Positions 16,800-25,620 of a stretch of 64,000 bases of DNA are shown here, one piece after another. The notes under the pieces are model-generated. The model searched no databases and had not been told where the DNA came from. It was given only the letters and a program-made list of their open reading frames with translations. The stretch comes from M3007 sp044350425 (lineage in GTDB: Bacteria > Bacteroidota > Bacteroidia > Chitinophagales > Saprospiraceae), in NCBI GenBank assembly GCA_044350425.1, contig JBILHS010000006.1, positions 30,177 through 94,176 on the forward strand, written 5' to 3'. Every line of letters starts with the position of its first letter. Position 1 is the first letter of the stretch. A program made the translations under genes and the position numbers.

Positions 16800-18581
16800 T
16801 TATTCCGGAGATTTCTTGTCCAGCTTAAACTTTATCGGTAACATATATTCCATCTGGACCACCTTCCCTTCTTTCATACCTGGCTTCCAATTAGGCATAG
16901 CACTCACCACACGGATGGCCTCAATGACCAGATCAGGGTGAAGTGGTTTGTCGGGGTTGGCTTGTTCAATTCCCGTCAGGGAGCCATCCTCTTTCACCAC
17001 AAATTTCACGATCACCATGCCCTCCGCTTTGGCTGCTTTGGCGGTTGCCGGGTATTTGATGTTCTCGCGGAGAAACTTGAACGGATCACCAGGAAAAGCA
17101 GGATCCATCAGGGTTGTTTTGCCAGCTGAAATTAGAACGGAAGCCGCTTCAACAGGTTTTGAATCCAACCTGAAATTCAACGGAATATTCATGATGCAAC
17201 TTACCGTCTTGCCTTTGTGCTTTGCAGGAATCCAATTGGGCATGGATGACACGACACGTTCAGATTCTGCTAACATATCCTCGCGCATATTGAATCCACT
17301 GCTCGCAATTGCCCTTGCTTTGCTGATAGTACCATCTTGATTCACAACGAAGCGTACGGTCGCAATACCTTCAGCGCCTGCCTGCTTTGCAGCCTCGGGG
17401 TATTTCAAATGATCCGTCAGGTACTTGTTCAGGGCCTCTTGTCCTCCCGGAAATTGTGGCTGAACCTCTGTATATTGGTACACCAAATTGCCGGTTCCAT
17501 CCACTTCTGGTGCGACACTGTTGCGCACAATTTTCACAGTCTCTTGGTAGGTATTGGGGTCGAATGTGACTACAGTATCTTGCCTCATCCAGCCTTTTGA
17601 CTCCAATTCACGTACAAATTCGAGGTGTTTTTCGTCCACAACCTGTGCAATGGCCGGAGCTTGCCGGAACAACACCGCAAATAAGATGGCCAGCGGGGCC
17701 ACAAATCCAAATTTAATGGCCCGAACGGGGGCAGATGCCTTTTTCGTGAGCATAATGAGTCTTTGTTTGAGAGGTGATTGAAAAAAGTGATTGGCGAAGG
17801 CGATCGACATTCCGGACTGCGATTGCCCTATCAACAAGAGGCCATATTGTTTTCTGTCTGCCTGACGCGATGCCGCAGCATCTGCCAGGTATTCGTGCAC
17901 CGTGCGCAAGGCCTTTCTGTACCAGTGTGCCACGGGGTGGAACCAAAATACGATACATAGGAGCTCAGCGAACAACACGTCGGCGCTGTGCCAGCCATGG
18001 GCATGGGCGCGTTCGTGAGCGAGCATGAGTGTGGTGGGTAGCATGGAATTTGTGCCGTTTACGGCACTGGATAACTGTGTTGGAGGCGTAAACGCCTCTT
18101 CTCCCGACGGACTAAAGTCCATACTACCCTCAGGCACAAACACCCATTTGAAAAACGAGAAAGGCACTTTTGCTTCGTTGGTTTCAATCAGCAAACAACC
18201 ATCCGGGAGTTGCTGAGACCGACCGTTAATGGCCATTTGAACTATTTTATACAAACCCCACAGCACCCGAGCCAACATCAGAGAAAAGCCCAGCCAATAC
18301 ACCATCCATAAAAAATCCAGGTCTTGCCAGGTACTTGCGACTGCCTCTACCTGTTGAACCCCTACCGAAAATTCCGGCAAGGCAAACACAGGCAGGCCAC
18401 TTTCTTCCACAGGCACCGGCAACTGGTCAGCAGGTAACGCCGCCAATAGAATTCCAAGGGCAGCGGTGCCCAATAAGTAAACGCGGTTGGCGCGGAAAAA
18501 GGTCTCTTTCCGCAGTAACAAGGCGTAAAGCAGGGCAAAAAAGGCCCAGCAAAGGCTTAGTTTAAGTAGGAAAATGGTCAT
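16800..18581 (-). CDS. BlaR1-like M56 metallopeptidase with two TonB C-terminal domains
   Basis: A 593-residue membrane protein. The amino half has four hydrophobic segments (about 3-22, 33-50, 90-110, 285-305) and an M56 peptidase core with HERAH (189-193) plus the HEYLADAAA helix. BlaR1-type sensors use this core to cut a BlaI-type repressor. Two TonB carboxyl-type domains follow (about 385-470 and 500-590), each with YP..A...G.EG and VRFVVNQDG/VKFVVKEDG. The repressor gene is 28 bases upstream. The stretch between FKWVFVPEG and the zinc motif (about 152-183) is unusually long and Ser/Thr/Pro-rich; it is encoded by a run of small palindromes (18052-18120), so it looks like an in-frame insertion. 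This architecture is not evidence of beta-lactam resistance. Confidence 0.88.
   Translation of the reverse strand: MTIFLLKLSLCWAFFALLYALLLRKETFFRANRVYLLGTAALGILLAALPADQLPVPVEESGLPVFALPEFSVGVQQVEAVASTWQDLDFLWMVYWLGFSLMLARVLWGLYKIVQMAINGRSQQLPDGCLLIETNEAKVPFSFFKWVFVPEGSMDFSPSGEEAFTPPTQLSSAVNGTNSMLPTTLMLAHERAHAHGWHSADVLFAELLCIVFWFHPVAHWYRKALRTVHEYLADAAASRQADRKQYGLLLIGQSQSGMSIAFANHFFQSPLKQRLIMLTKKASAPVRAIKFGFVAPLAILFAVLFRQAPAIAQVVDEKHLEFVRELESKGWMRQDTVVTFDPNTYQETVKIVRNSVAPEVDGTGNLVYQYTEVQPQFPGGQEALNKYLTDHLKYPEAAKQAGAEGIATVRFVVNQDGTISKARAIASSGFNMREDMLAESERVVSSMPNWIPAKHKGKTVSCIMNIPLNFRLDSKPVEAASVLISAGKTTLMDPAFPGDPFKFLRENIKYPATAKAAKAEGMVIVKFVVKEDGSLTGIEQANPDKPLHPDLVIEAIRVVSAMPNWKPGMKEGKVVQMEYMLPIKFKLDKKSPE
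18052..18120. repeat. Three mini-palindromes inside the M56 coding sequence
   Basis: Three short hairpins follow one another: GTGCCGT-tt-ACGGCAC (18052-18067), GAGGCGT-aa-ACGCCTC (18083-18098) and GGACT-aa-AGTCC (18109-18120). Each has a two-base TT/AA centre. They encode the low-complexity insertion between the FKWVF strand and the HERAH motif, keeping the frame open. Confidence 0.75.
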
Positions 18582-18609
18582 AATGAATCATTTCTGAAAC
18601 CGTGTAGGT

Positions 18610-18981
18610 TTATGATTTTTGATCGTTATCAGATTCCAAAAGCCGCATCATCTCCTCCAATTCAGTTTTGCTCAATTTCTCTTCTTCGGCCAGATGTGAC
18701 ACTAACCGCGGCACCGAGCCGCCGAAGTAATTGCGCAGCAGATCGCCTAGTGAACGGCGACCATATGCTTCGCGCTCTACCAGGGGAAAATACTCGTGGG
18801 TTTTGCCGTAGGCTTTGTGGCCGACGAATCCTTTTTTCTCTAAGATGCGCACTACGCTGGAAATGGTGCTATGGGGTGGTTTGGGTTCAGGGCAGCGCTC
18901 GAGCAGGTCACTGACTGTGCCTCGGCCCACTTCCCAGAGAAGCTGCATGACGTCTTCTTCTGCTTTGGTAAGTTTCTGCAT
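18610..18981 (-). CDS. BlaI/MecI-family transcriptional repressor
   Basis: A 123-residue repressor starting MQKLTKAEEDVMQLLWEVGRGTVSDLLE, the standard BlaI/MecI winged-helix opening. The recognition helix is HSTISSVVRILEKKGFV, followed by a wing with AYGKTHEYFPLV. The carboxyl dimerisation helices (about 80-123) contain LAEEEKLSKTELEEMMRLLE. BlaI proteins are cleaved or displaced through the partner M56 protein encoded 28 bases downstream. I chose ATG 18981: the in-frame upstream region is the A/T-word repeat and does not resemble the family. A candidate operator lies over its promoter. Confidence 0.92.
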   Translation of the reverse strand: MQKLTKAEEDVMQLLWEVGRGTVSDLLERCPEPKPPHSTISSVVRILEKKGFVGHKAYGKTHEYFPLVEREAYGRRSLGDLLRNYFGGSVPRLVSHLAEEEKLSKTELEEMMRLLESDNDQKS

Positions 18982-18995
18982 GATAGTGGTTGGTG

Positions 18996-19071
18996 GTTGG
19001 TGATTGGGGGATTTGATTGGCCTGGGCGCTCGAAGCCCCAAATAGCCAAATAGCCAAATCCCCCAATCACC
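18996..19071. repeat. Inverted word repeat (GGTGATTGGGGGATTT / AAATCCCCCAATCACC)
   Basis: Arms near 18999-19014 and 19056-19071 flank GGCTATTTGG-type words. The same words occur in the leader of the ABC transporter operon at 35165-35232. It lies in the 5' untranslated region of the BlaI-like gene. Confidence 0.7.
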
Positions 19072-19089
19072 AATTTCATGAACTAACGA

Positions 19090-19122
19090 TACAAAGGTGT
19101 AACGGATTATTTTTTTATACAA
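19090..19122 (-). promoter_or_regulatory. Promoter of the BlaI/M56 operon with an overlapping TACA..TGTA dyad
   Basis: On the minus strand CACCTTTG (19099-19092, one mismatch from TAnnTTTG) follows a TTG (19122-19120) by 20 bases. The symmetric site TACA-AAGG-TGTA at 19090-19101 covers the -7 box. BlaI/MecI operators are built from TACA/TGTA half-sites, so this is a candidate autoregulatory operator (inference). A second dyad, AACGTA-tttt-TACGTT, lies at 19141-19156. Confidence 0.5.
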
Positions 19123-19261
19123 CTATTTTTTTAGCTTTATAACGTATTTTTACGTTAAATAAAACAAACCATTGAATATCAATTATATAAAGTGGAAAAC
19201 TTTTTTTGGATTTGGCGATCTGTTTTACATCATTTACCTTTTCGACACAAAATCTCTAACC

Positions 19262-19848
19262 ATGTTACGACCTACAATCCTGTTACTCGCGCTACTTTCC
19301 ATATTTTTCTGTACCCAAAACAAGCCTGAGGACGAATACCTCCGCCGTGCCAAAGCGCTCCTTGCCACTACGCCCATTGTGGATACACACATCGATTTCC
19401 CCTGGTATCTGGTGGAGCATAAAAAATGGCACACGCATGGTTATACTGCTTTTGTGCTGCTCCCCGTGCCGATGACATCCTGAGCAATTTCAAAAAAGGC
19501 ATCGTTTCCCTCCCGATGGGTATGGAAAACGGCTCCCCACTCGACAAAATTGAAGATGTAGCCTACTTTCACCAGCGCGGCATCCGATATGTCACCCTAA
19601 CCCATGGTAAGGATAACCACATTTCTGACTCCTCTTACGACACCCTGCATACGCATCACGGACTCATTGATTTTGTTGGACTTGGATCTGATTTTGATGG
19701 CGTGGGACTTGCACTTCCACCAGATCTGGACGATGCGGATGAGTATCCAAATCTGATTGCCGAATTGCTTCGCAGGAGCTATTCGGATGAAGATGTTCAA
19801 AAAATTTGTAGTGGCAATGTGCTGCGGGTTTGGCGGGCGAATGAGTAG
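19262..19848 (+). pseudogene. Decayed membrane dipeptidase (peptidase M19) gene
   Basis: The first frame (ATG 19262) has a lipoprotein-like signal and then PIVDTHIDFPWYLVEHKKW, the M19 opening with its zinc-binding HxD, and stops at 19483. A second frame continues with ILSNFKKGIVSLPMGMENG, YFHQRGIRYVTLTHGKDNHISDSS, and the family ending FVGLGSDFDGVG ... YPNLIAELLRRSYSDEDVQKICSGNVLRVW. M19 enzymes are usually about 350-420 residues; here about 190 remain. The parts between the THG.N and GLGSDFDG motifs and before ILSNFKKG are missing. At least one frameshift and two internal deletions are needed to explain this. Confidence 0.85.
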
Positions 19849-19911
19849 ATTTTTATAGCAAGCACGAAACCCATACAATGCCCTAATTTTGACCGGATAA
19901 AAACTGTTTTT

Positions 19912-22203
19912 ATGCTCTATTCTCTCTCTGGATCGACTCTGCTCCTTTGGCTGCTCTCTCCGCTTTTACTTTTACCCGATGTAGCCCTGGCGCAGGAGAA
20001 GCAATCCCCCAAGCCCATCACCCTGGAAGATATCTGGCAAAAAGGAACTTTCAATGCCAAGGCAATCCCAGGCTTCAACTTCCAGAACGACGGTGCGCAT
20101 TTCACGCGTCTGGAAGGAACCGCCATCACGCAGTACGACTTGCGGACGGGCGAGCGCAGCGGCACTATTTTCGATGCCGCTTATGTGGGCAGTGAAATTG
20201 CTGAATGGGAGGGTACTTTTGATGGCTATTCTTTCAGTCCGGATGAATCCAAAATTTTATTGACCACCCATTCGACCCCGATCTTCCGAAGGAGTTCAGA
20301 GGCCGATTTTTTTGTTTTTGACCTCAAAACAAAAAAACTCATGCAGCTCTACCAAGACAATGTGGCCTACCTGGATAAGACCCGGCGATTGAACAAACAA
20401 CGCTATGCCACGTTTTCGCCCGACGGTTCTAAGGTGGGGTTTGTACTGAAAAACGACCTGTATTTCAAGGATTTAGCCTCGGGAAAACTCACCCGAATCA
20501 CCTCTGATGGAAAGCAAAATGCCATTATCAATGGCGCCTCAGACTGGGTGTACGAGGAAGAATTTGAGCTGGTGCGTACCTTCCAGTGGAGCCCCGACGG
20601 ACAATATCTGGCATACCTCCGTTTTGACGAACGTGAAGTGCCGGAAATGACGATGGATATGTATAAGGGCGGAATGTACCCTGAAGCGATCACATTCAAA
20701 TACCCCAAAGTGGGTGAAAAGAACTCGGTGGTAACGGCGCATGTCTACGATATTCAGCTTGCAAAAACCATCGATGTCAATATCCCGGATCGCGAACGCC
20801 GCAACGGAAGGATCGACGATTACCTGCCCCGAATTACCTGGACACCCTCCGGAAAAGTCTGCCTGACCTGGATGAATCGCCACCAAAGCAGCCAGCGTTT
20901 GCTCCTGGTGGATCCAACTTCAGGCGATTGTACTGTATTGCAGGAAGAAAAAAGCAAATATTACCTCGATCTGCATGACGTGGTTTTCTTAGCCGATGGT
21001 TCCGGGTTTGTCATGCAAAGCGAAAAAAGCGGGTTCAATCATCTGTATAAATATGATATGTCTGGCCGTGAAGTTGCTGCGCTCACCAAAGGCAAATGGG
21101 AGGTGACCGATTTTTATGGCATCGATGAAAAAAATGGCAAGGTCTATTTTCAGGCAGCGAGCAAATCGCCAATGGGTCGCGAGCTGTATGAAACCAATAT
21201 GAAAGGTCAAAAAAACAGAAAGATCAAAAAAGCAGCAGGCAGCAACGGGGCACAATGGAGCAGCACCTTTGAATATTTTGTTCATAACTTTTCCACCGCC
21301 AATACTCCGCCACAATACACGGTTTGTGACCGAAAAGGGAAAGTAATCCGCACTCTGGAACAGAACACAGAACTAGGCAGTAAACAGCGCGAATACGGGA
21401 CCATCCCGGTCGAATTTTTTGATTTCAAGACCACGGAGCAAGTAACCCTGAATGGTTGGATGATCAAACCTGCCGCGCCGGAGTTTAAAGATCAAAAACT
21501 CCCTGTGCTGATGTTTGTGTACGGAGGTCCTGGCAGCCAACAAGTCACGGATGCCTGGAAGGGCGCCAATTACTGGTGGTTTCAGATGCTTGCGCAGCAA
21601 GGATATGTGGTGGCCTGCGTTGACAATCGCGGTACCGGCGCGCGCGGTGAGGAATTTAAAAAGATGACTTACAAGCAGTTAGGTCACTACGAGGTACTGG
21701 ATCAGATCGAAGCGGCAAAATATCTCGGCAAACTGGATTTTATAGATGCCGCACGAATCGGGATCTTTGGCTGGAGTTATGGCGGCTACATGAGTACCAA
21801 TTGTATCCTGAAAGGCAAGGAGGTTTTTAAAGCAGCCATCGCCGTCGCCCCGGTCACCAACTGGAAATGGTATGACTCCGTGTATACCGAGCGCTACATG
21901 CAAACGCATGAGGAAAACGAGTTGGGCTACGAGGAAAATTCACCCACCAACTACGCCGACGAACTGGAAGGAAACTACCTGCTGGTGCACGGTCTGGCTG
22001 ACGACAATGTCCATTTCCAGCAAACGGCAGAGATGGCCAACGAGCTGATTTCCAAGGACAAACAGTTCGATACCATGATCTATCCAAACCGAAATCACGG
22101 GATCAATGGCGACAACGCGCGGTTACACCTCTACACGCTGATGACGAAGTTTTTGAATGAGAAACTGAAGGGTAAACAAGGAGAGAAGCTTGCTAAACCT
22201 TAA
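19912..22203 (+). CDS. Dipeptidyl peptidase IV-like S9 family serine peptidase
   Basis: A 763-residue exported prolyl peptidase. The signal peptide covers about 1-27 (ending VALAQ). The amino half (about 60-500) is the eight-bladed propeller of the DPP-IV family and carries the double-Glu motif DWVYEEEFEL that binds the substrate amino end. The carboxyl alpha/beta hydrolase holds nucleophile Ser622 in GWSYGGYMS, Asp697 in GLADDNVHF and His729 in NRNHGI. Such enzymes remove Xaa-Pro dipeptides and serve peptide feeding in the periplasm. It lies next to the dead M19 dipeptidase, which would fit a former peptide-utilisation pair. Confidence 0.94.
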   Translation: MLYSLSGSTLLLWLLSPLLLLPDVALAQEKQSPKPITLEDIWQKGTFNAKAIPGFNFQNDGAHFTRLEGTAITQYDLRTGERSGTIFDAAYVGSEIAEWEGTFDGYSFSPDESKILLTTHSTPIFRRSSEADFFVFDLKTKKLMQLYQDNVAYLDKTRRLNKQRYATFSPDGSKVGFVLKNDLYFKDLASGKLTRITSDGKQNAIINGASDWVYEEEFELVRTFQWSPDGQYLAYLRFDEREVPEMTMDMYKGGMYPEAITFKYPKVGEKNSVVTAHVYDIQLAKTIDVNIPDRERRNGRIDDYLPRITWTPSGKVCLTWMNRHQSSQRLLLVDPTSGDCTVLQEEKSKYYLDLHDVVFLADGSGFVMQSEKSGFNHLYKYDMSGREVAALTKGKWEVTDFYGIDEKNGKVYFQAASKSPMGRELYETNMKGQKNRKIKKAAGSNGAQWSSTFEYFVHNFSTANTPPQYTVCDRKGKVIRTLEQNTELGSKQREYGTIPVEFFDFKTTEQVTLNGWMIKPAAPEFKDQKLPVLMFVYGGPGSQQVTDAWKGANYWWFQMLAQQGYVVACVDNRGTGARGEEFKKMTYKQLGHYEVLDQIEAAKYLGKLDFIDAARIGIFGWSYGGYMSTNCILKGKEVFKAAIAVAPVTNWKWYDSVYTERYMQTHEENELGYEENSPTNYADELEGNYLLVHGLADDNVHFQQTAEMANELISKDKQFDTMIYPNRNHGINGDNARLHLYTLMTKFLNEKLKGKQGEKLAKP

Positions 22204-22208
22204 TCTTA

Positions 22209-22727
22209 TTAAAAACCAATGGGGCGGCGTTTTTCCCAGTCCTTTGGTGTGATCTGTAAACCTGCAATTTCATCGGCACGGGTTTGATTTTCCTGACCCA
22301 GCCAGTGTAGTACTTCGTTTACATCGGAGAGTTCCTTTTCTAGTTCGCCTACTTTGGCGGCTAGTTCCGAAAACGAATAAGCGAATTGGCGCAAGGCAAT
22401 GAAGGCCCGAACTATGGCGATATTTATTTGAACAGAACGCTCGCTGTTTAAGATACTCGATAGCATTGCAACGCCATGTTCGGTAAAGGCAAAGGGAGGG
22501 TAGCGTACTCCACCCCAACTTGAGGTGCCAAAATTGCACCTCAAGATTTCCCATTCTTCGGGGTTCAGTTCAAACATAAAATCAGGAGGGAATCGCGCGA
22601 CATTGCGCCTGACAGAGCGTTTCAAATACTTTGTCTCTACCTCGTAAAGTTGTGCCAGATCAAAGTCCAGCATCACACGCTGACCACGAAGGGTGTGGAT
22701 TTTCGTTTGGATGATTTGAGTTTCCAT
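22209..22727 (-). CDS. ORF6N domain protein (copy 1)
   Basis: A 172-residue protein with an ORF6N DNA-binding domain (about 8-95: IHTLRGQRVMLDFDLAQLYEVETKYLKRSVRRN, FPPDFMFEL, FAFTEHGVAMLSSIL). The carboxyl helix has AKVGELEKELSDVNEVLHWLG and the tail TPKDWEKRRPIGF. The family occurs in phages and on bacterial chromosomes, where its role is mostly unknown. It is a tandem duplicate of the gene 57 bases upstream on the same strand: the amino end and carboxyl third are nearly identical while the middle (about 45-85) has diverged. Confidence 0.85.
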   Translation of the reverse strand: METQIIQTKIHTLRGQRVMLDFDLAQLYEVETKYLKRSVRRNVARFPPDFMFELNPEEWEILRCNFGTSSWGGVRYPPFAFTEHGVAMLSSILNSERSVQINIAIVRAFIALRQFAYSFSELAAKVGELEKELSDVNEVLHWLGQENQTRADEIAGLQITPKDWEKRRPIGF

Positions 22728-22784
22728 TAGTATTGGGTTCTGGTTTAAAACCTTTGTAGCTATTTCACAAAGTAGTTCTTCTTA

Positions 22785-23339
22785 TTAAAAACCAATGGGA
22801 CGGCGCGTTTCCCAGTCCTTTGGCGTGCTCTGCAAACCCGCAATTTCATCCGCGCGCGTTTGATTTTCCTGACCCAGCCAATGCAGGACTTCGTTTACAT
22901 CCGATAGTTCCTTTTCCAGTTCGCCTACTTTGGCAGAAAGATCAGCATATGTGAGTGCAAAATGACGCAGCGCGACGAACGCCCGCATGATTGCAATGTT
23001 GACATCAATTGCTTTATCGTTGTGCAAGACTGATGAGAGCATTGCCACACCTTGTTCGCTGAAAGCAAAGGGTATGTAGCGAAGTGCTCTTTTGTTGGAA
23101 TATGTCATCACAAATTGTGATGACATATTTGGAGATTCGGCCAATTCCAGGCGCAACTTTTCCCACTCTTCCAGAGAAAGCTGAAACATAAAATCCTCTG
23201 GAAATCGTCTAAGATTTCGTTTTACTGATTGGTTGAGTACCCGTGCTTCTACTTCATAAAGTGCAGCCAGATCAAAGTCCAGCATCACACGCTGACCACG
23301 AATGGTGTGGATTTTCGATTGAATGATTTGAGTTTCCAT
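22785..23339 (-). CDS. ORF6N domain protein (copy 2)
   Basis: A 184-residue paralogue of the downstream gene with the same METQIIQ.KIHT.RGQRVMLDFDLA start and the same carboxyl tail (TPKDWETRRPIGF). The central part differs and is longer (ESPNMSSQFVMTYSNKRALRYIPFAFSEQG). The sequence just downstream of its stop (TTATTAAAAACCAATGGG) is also repeated after copy 1, so the duplication included flanking DNA. No other phage gene is nearby, so it is probably a chromosomal ORF6N pair rather than prophage debris. Confidence 0.85.
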   Translation of the reverse strand: METQIIQSKIHTIRGQRVMLDFDLAALYEVEARVLNQSVKRNLRRFPEDFMFQLSLEEWEKLRLELAESPNMSSQFVMTYSNKRALRYIPFAFSEQGVAMLSSVLHNDKAIDVNIAIMRAFVALRHFALTYADLSAKVGELEKELSDVNEVLHWLGQENQTRADEIAGLQSTPKDWETRRPIGF

Positions 23340-23404
23340 GGTATTGGGTTTGCTTAGGCTTATAAAAATACGAGCACTTAATTACAATTCCAATTTTTCA
23401 GGGC

Positions 23405-23455
23405 AAAAAAATGAGGTGACACCTCCACCATTTCAGGAGATATCACCTCATTTTT
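23405..23455 (-). terminator. Terminator hairpin downstream of the ABC-F gene
   Basis: ATGAGGTGA (23411-23419) pairs with TCACCTCAT (23443-23451), extended by A and T runs on both sides, so it can work in both directions. It lies 24 bases after the ABC-F stop codon on the minus strand. Confidence 0.7.
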
Positions 23456-23478
23456 CATTTATCAAAACCTGCAAATAC

Positions 23479-25395
23479 TCAACCTAATCTTTCTACCGCT
23501 GCTTCCCACTCACCATACACTTTGGCCAGGTCGGCTTTCAGATCGCCATATTTTTTCAGGTCATTGTTGGCTCCGGGCTTACTGTAAAATTCCGGATCTG
23601 CCAGTTTCTGTTCCCATTTTCCAATCTCCACTTCGAGTTCGGCAATGCGTTTTTCCTGTTTCTGGACTGCGCGCTCCAACTGTTTTTTCTCTTCAGAGCC
23701 CAATACCTGCACCCCGTTATCAGATCTGGATCCTCCGCCCTTGGCGCTGCTGATCGCTGTGGCTTTTTCCACATCGCGCATGTTGTCCAACTGGCGTTTT
23801 TCCAGAAAGTAGTTGATATCGCCCAGGTACTCCTTTAAATGTCCGTCCCGGAATTCAATGGTACGGTCCGTCAATCCAGACAAAAATTCACGGTCGTGGC
23901 TAACCACCAGTAGCGTACCATCATATTCTGCAAGGGCTTGTTTCAACACGTCCTTCGAAAGCATGTCCAGGTGATTGGTCGGCTCATCGAGCAGCAGCAG
24001 GTTGAACGGACGGAGCAACATTGCTGCCAAAGCCAGACGGGCACGTTCGCCACCTGATAGGGCAGACACTTTCTTGTCTACATCTTTGCCACTGAACAGG
24101 AAGGCGCCCAGAATGCTGCGGACTCTCGTGCGCATATCCTCCGGACAATCCTGTTCCAACGTTTGCAGCAATGTAATTTTAGGATTGAGGGTTTCTGCCT
24201 GATTTTGAGCGTAATATCCCACACTCACATTATGACCCAGGGTAGCCTTGCCTGAAGTGGCAGATTCATGTCCGACGAGAATTTTAGCCAGGGTGGTTTT
24301 GCCTTGTCCGTTTTGACCCACAAAAGCAACACGTTCGCCACGAAGCATTTGAAAATCAACGTTTTCCAGCACTTTTGTAGCGCCGTAACGTTTGGTCAGG
24401 TGCTCCACTTTGGCCGTTACCTCTCCACTTCTCGGTGCCTCCGGGAAGCGAATTTTCATGGTAGAGGTATCCTGATCATCTATCTCAATCCGATCCATTT
24501 TGTCCAGTTGCTTTTGCATGGACTGCGCCATTTTGGTCTTGGTGGCTTTCGCCATAAACCGGTTGATGGTACGTTCACGGTCGGCGATGAGGCGCTGCTG
24601 ATTTTCGTAAGCGTTTTGAGCCAGTTCGCGGCGATCTGTGCTAAGCTCTACATATCTGGAATAGGCCGCCTTGTAATCGTGGATCTTGCCAAGTACGATC
24701 TCAGCGGTACGATTGGTCACATTGTCCAGGAATCGCCGGTCGTGACTGATCACGATGACCATTCCGGGATAATTTAAGAGCCAGTTTTCGAGCCAAAGGA
24801 TACTTTCGATGTCCAGGTGGTTCGTGGGCTCATCGAGCAACATCAGGTCTGGGCGACGAAGCAACATTTTGGCCAATTCGATACGCATCTGCCAGCCACC
24901 GCTAAACTCATCGGTCAATCGCTTCATATCCGAAGACTTAAAGCCGAGTCCACCCAGTACTTTTTCGGCTTCCGCTTCACTGGTAGCGCCGCCCATGTGG
25001 TGCAGGTGCTCTGTAATATCGCCCATCTGTTCGATGAGCTTATGGTAGTCGTCGGATTCGTAATCCTCCCGGACTGCAAGTTCATTGGTGACATGCTCCA
25101 ACTCCTTTTCCAGTTCCAGGATCTCGGAAAAAGCAGTCATCGTTTCATCGATCACCGTTTTGCCTTTTGGCATCAGCATATCCTGGTGAAGATAGCCGAG
25201 GGTGAAGTGCCCTGGAACGATCACCTCGCCTTCCTGGGGCGACATTTCCTGAGCGATGATCTTGAGCAGCGTGGATTTTCCGGCGCCGTTACGGCCCACC
25301 AAACCCACCCGTTCACCGGGTTTGAGCACAAAATTGACGCGATCCAGCAGAATGCGGTCGCCGTATTGGATGTAGATATTCGAGAGTGATAGCAT
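23479..25395 (-). CDS. ABC-F family ATPase (translation factor type)
   Basis: A 638-residue soluble protein with two ABC ATPase domains and no membrane segments. From the chosen start: Walker A1 GRNGAGKST (about 35-43), signature FSGGW and LLDEPTNHLD of domain 1, a charged linker (about 240-300), Walker A2 GQNGQGKTT, second signature LSGGERARLALA and a second LLDEPTNHLD. A coiled-coil carboxyl tail (about 560-638) has KKQLERAVQKQEKRIAELE. ABC-F proteins bind the ribosomal E site and relieve stalled translation; some protect against antibiotics, but nothing here shows that. Start is ATG 25395 (MLSLSNIYIQYG), because a -7 box lies just ten bases upstream. Confidence 0.93.
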   Translation of the reverse strand: MLSLSNIYIQYGDRILLDRVNFVLKPGERVGLVGRNGAGKSTLLKIIAQEMSPQEGEVIVPGHFTLGYLHQDMLMPKGKTVIDETMTAFSEILELEKELEHVTNELAVREDYESDDYHKLIEQMGDITEHLHHMGGATSEAEAEKVLGGLGFKSSDMKRLTDEFSGGWQMRIELAKMLLRRPDLMLLDEPTNHLDIESILWLENWLLNYPGMVIVISHDRRFLDNVTNRTAEIVLGKIHDYKAAYSRYVELSTDRRELAQNAYENQQRLIADRERTINRFMAKATKTKMAQSMQKQLDKMDRIEIDDQDTSTMKIRFPEAPRSGEVTAKVEHLTKRYGATKVLENVDFQMLRGERVAFVGQNGQGKTTLAKILVGHESATSGKATLGHNVSVGYYAQNQAETLNPKITLLQTLEQDCPEDMRTRVRSILGAFLFSGKDVDKKVSALSGGERARLALAAMLLRPFNLLLLDEPTNHLDMLSKDVLKQALAEYDGTLLVVSHDREFLSGLTDRTIEFRDGHLKEYLGDINYFLEKRQLDNMRDVEKATAISSAKGGGSRSDNGVQVLGSEEKKQLERAVQKQEKRIAELEVEIGKWEQKLADPEFYSKPGANNDLKKYGDLKADLAKVYGEWEAAVERLG

Positions 25396-25404
25396 AACGA
25401 GCCG

Positions 25405-25412
25405 CAAAGGTA
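25405..25412 (-). promoter_or_regulatory. -7 box of the ABC-F gene, close to the start codon
   Basis: TACCTTTG on the minus strand (25412-25405) is a perfect TAnnTTTG. Transcription should begin near 25401, only about six bases before ATG 25395, so the mRNA is nearly leaderless and the start further upstream cannot be used. Confidence 0.6.
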
Positions 25413-25620
25413 CTCATTTACACGTTCTTGCGGAAGGGGCAGTCATTTATTCCGAAAAATAGAGGATTTGCCCCCCTCAACCAAATGTCCTTTTGAGCAA
25501 AAGGTTAATTGCCTACTTCAAAGCGATTCAATTCTTTTCGGATTTTTTTGAGTCACTGCCATACTGAGGCAAGTGAAGCATACCTGGCTTATGGGAAGCC
25601 CGGGACAATCCTGACACGCT

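Noticed and set aside
16800..18981. Beta-lactam resistance regulator pair
   Set aside because: No beta-lactamase gene or penicillin-binding sensor domain is present; the M56 protein carries TonB-type domains instead.
22209..23339. Prophage remnant based on the ORF6N genes
   Set aside because: No integrase, capsid, lysis or other phage gene is nearby, and ORF6N genes are common on Bacteroidota chromosomes.
23479..25395. Antibiotic-protection ABC-F protein
   Set aside because: The sequence fits housekeeping ABC-F factors; nothing distinguishes a resistance type.
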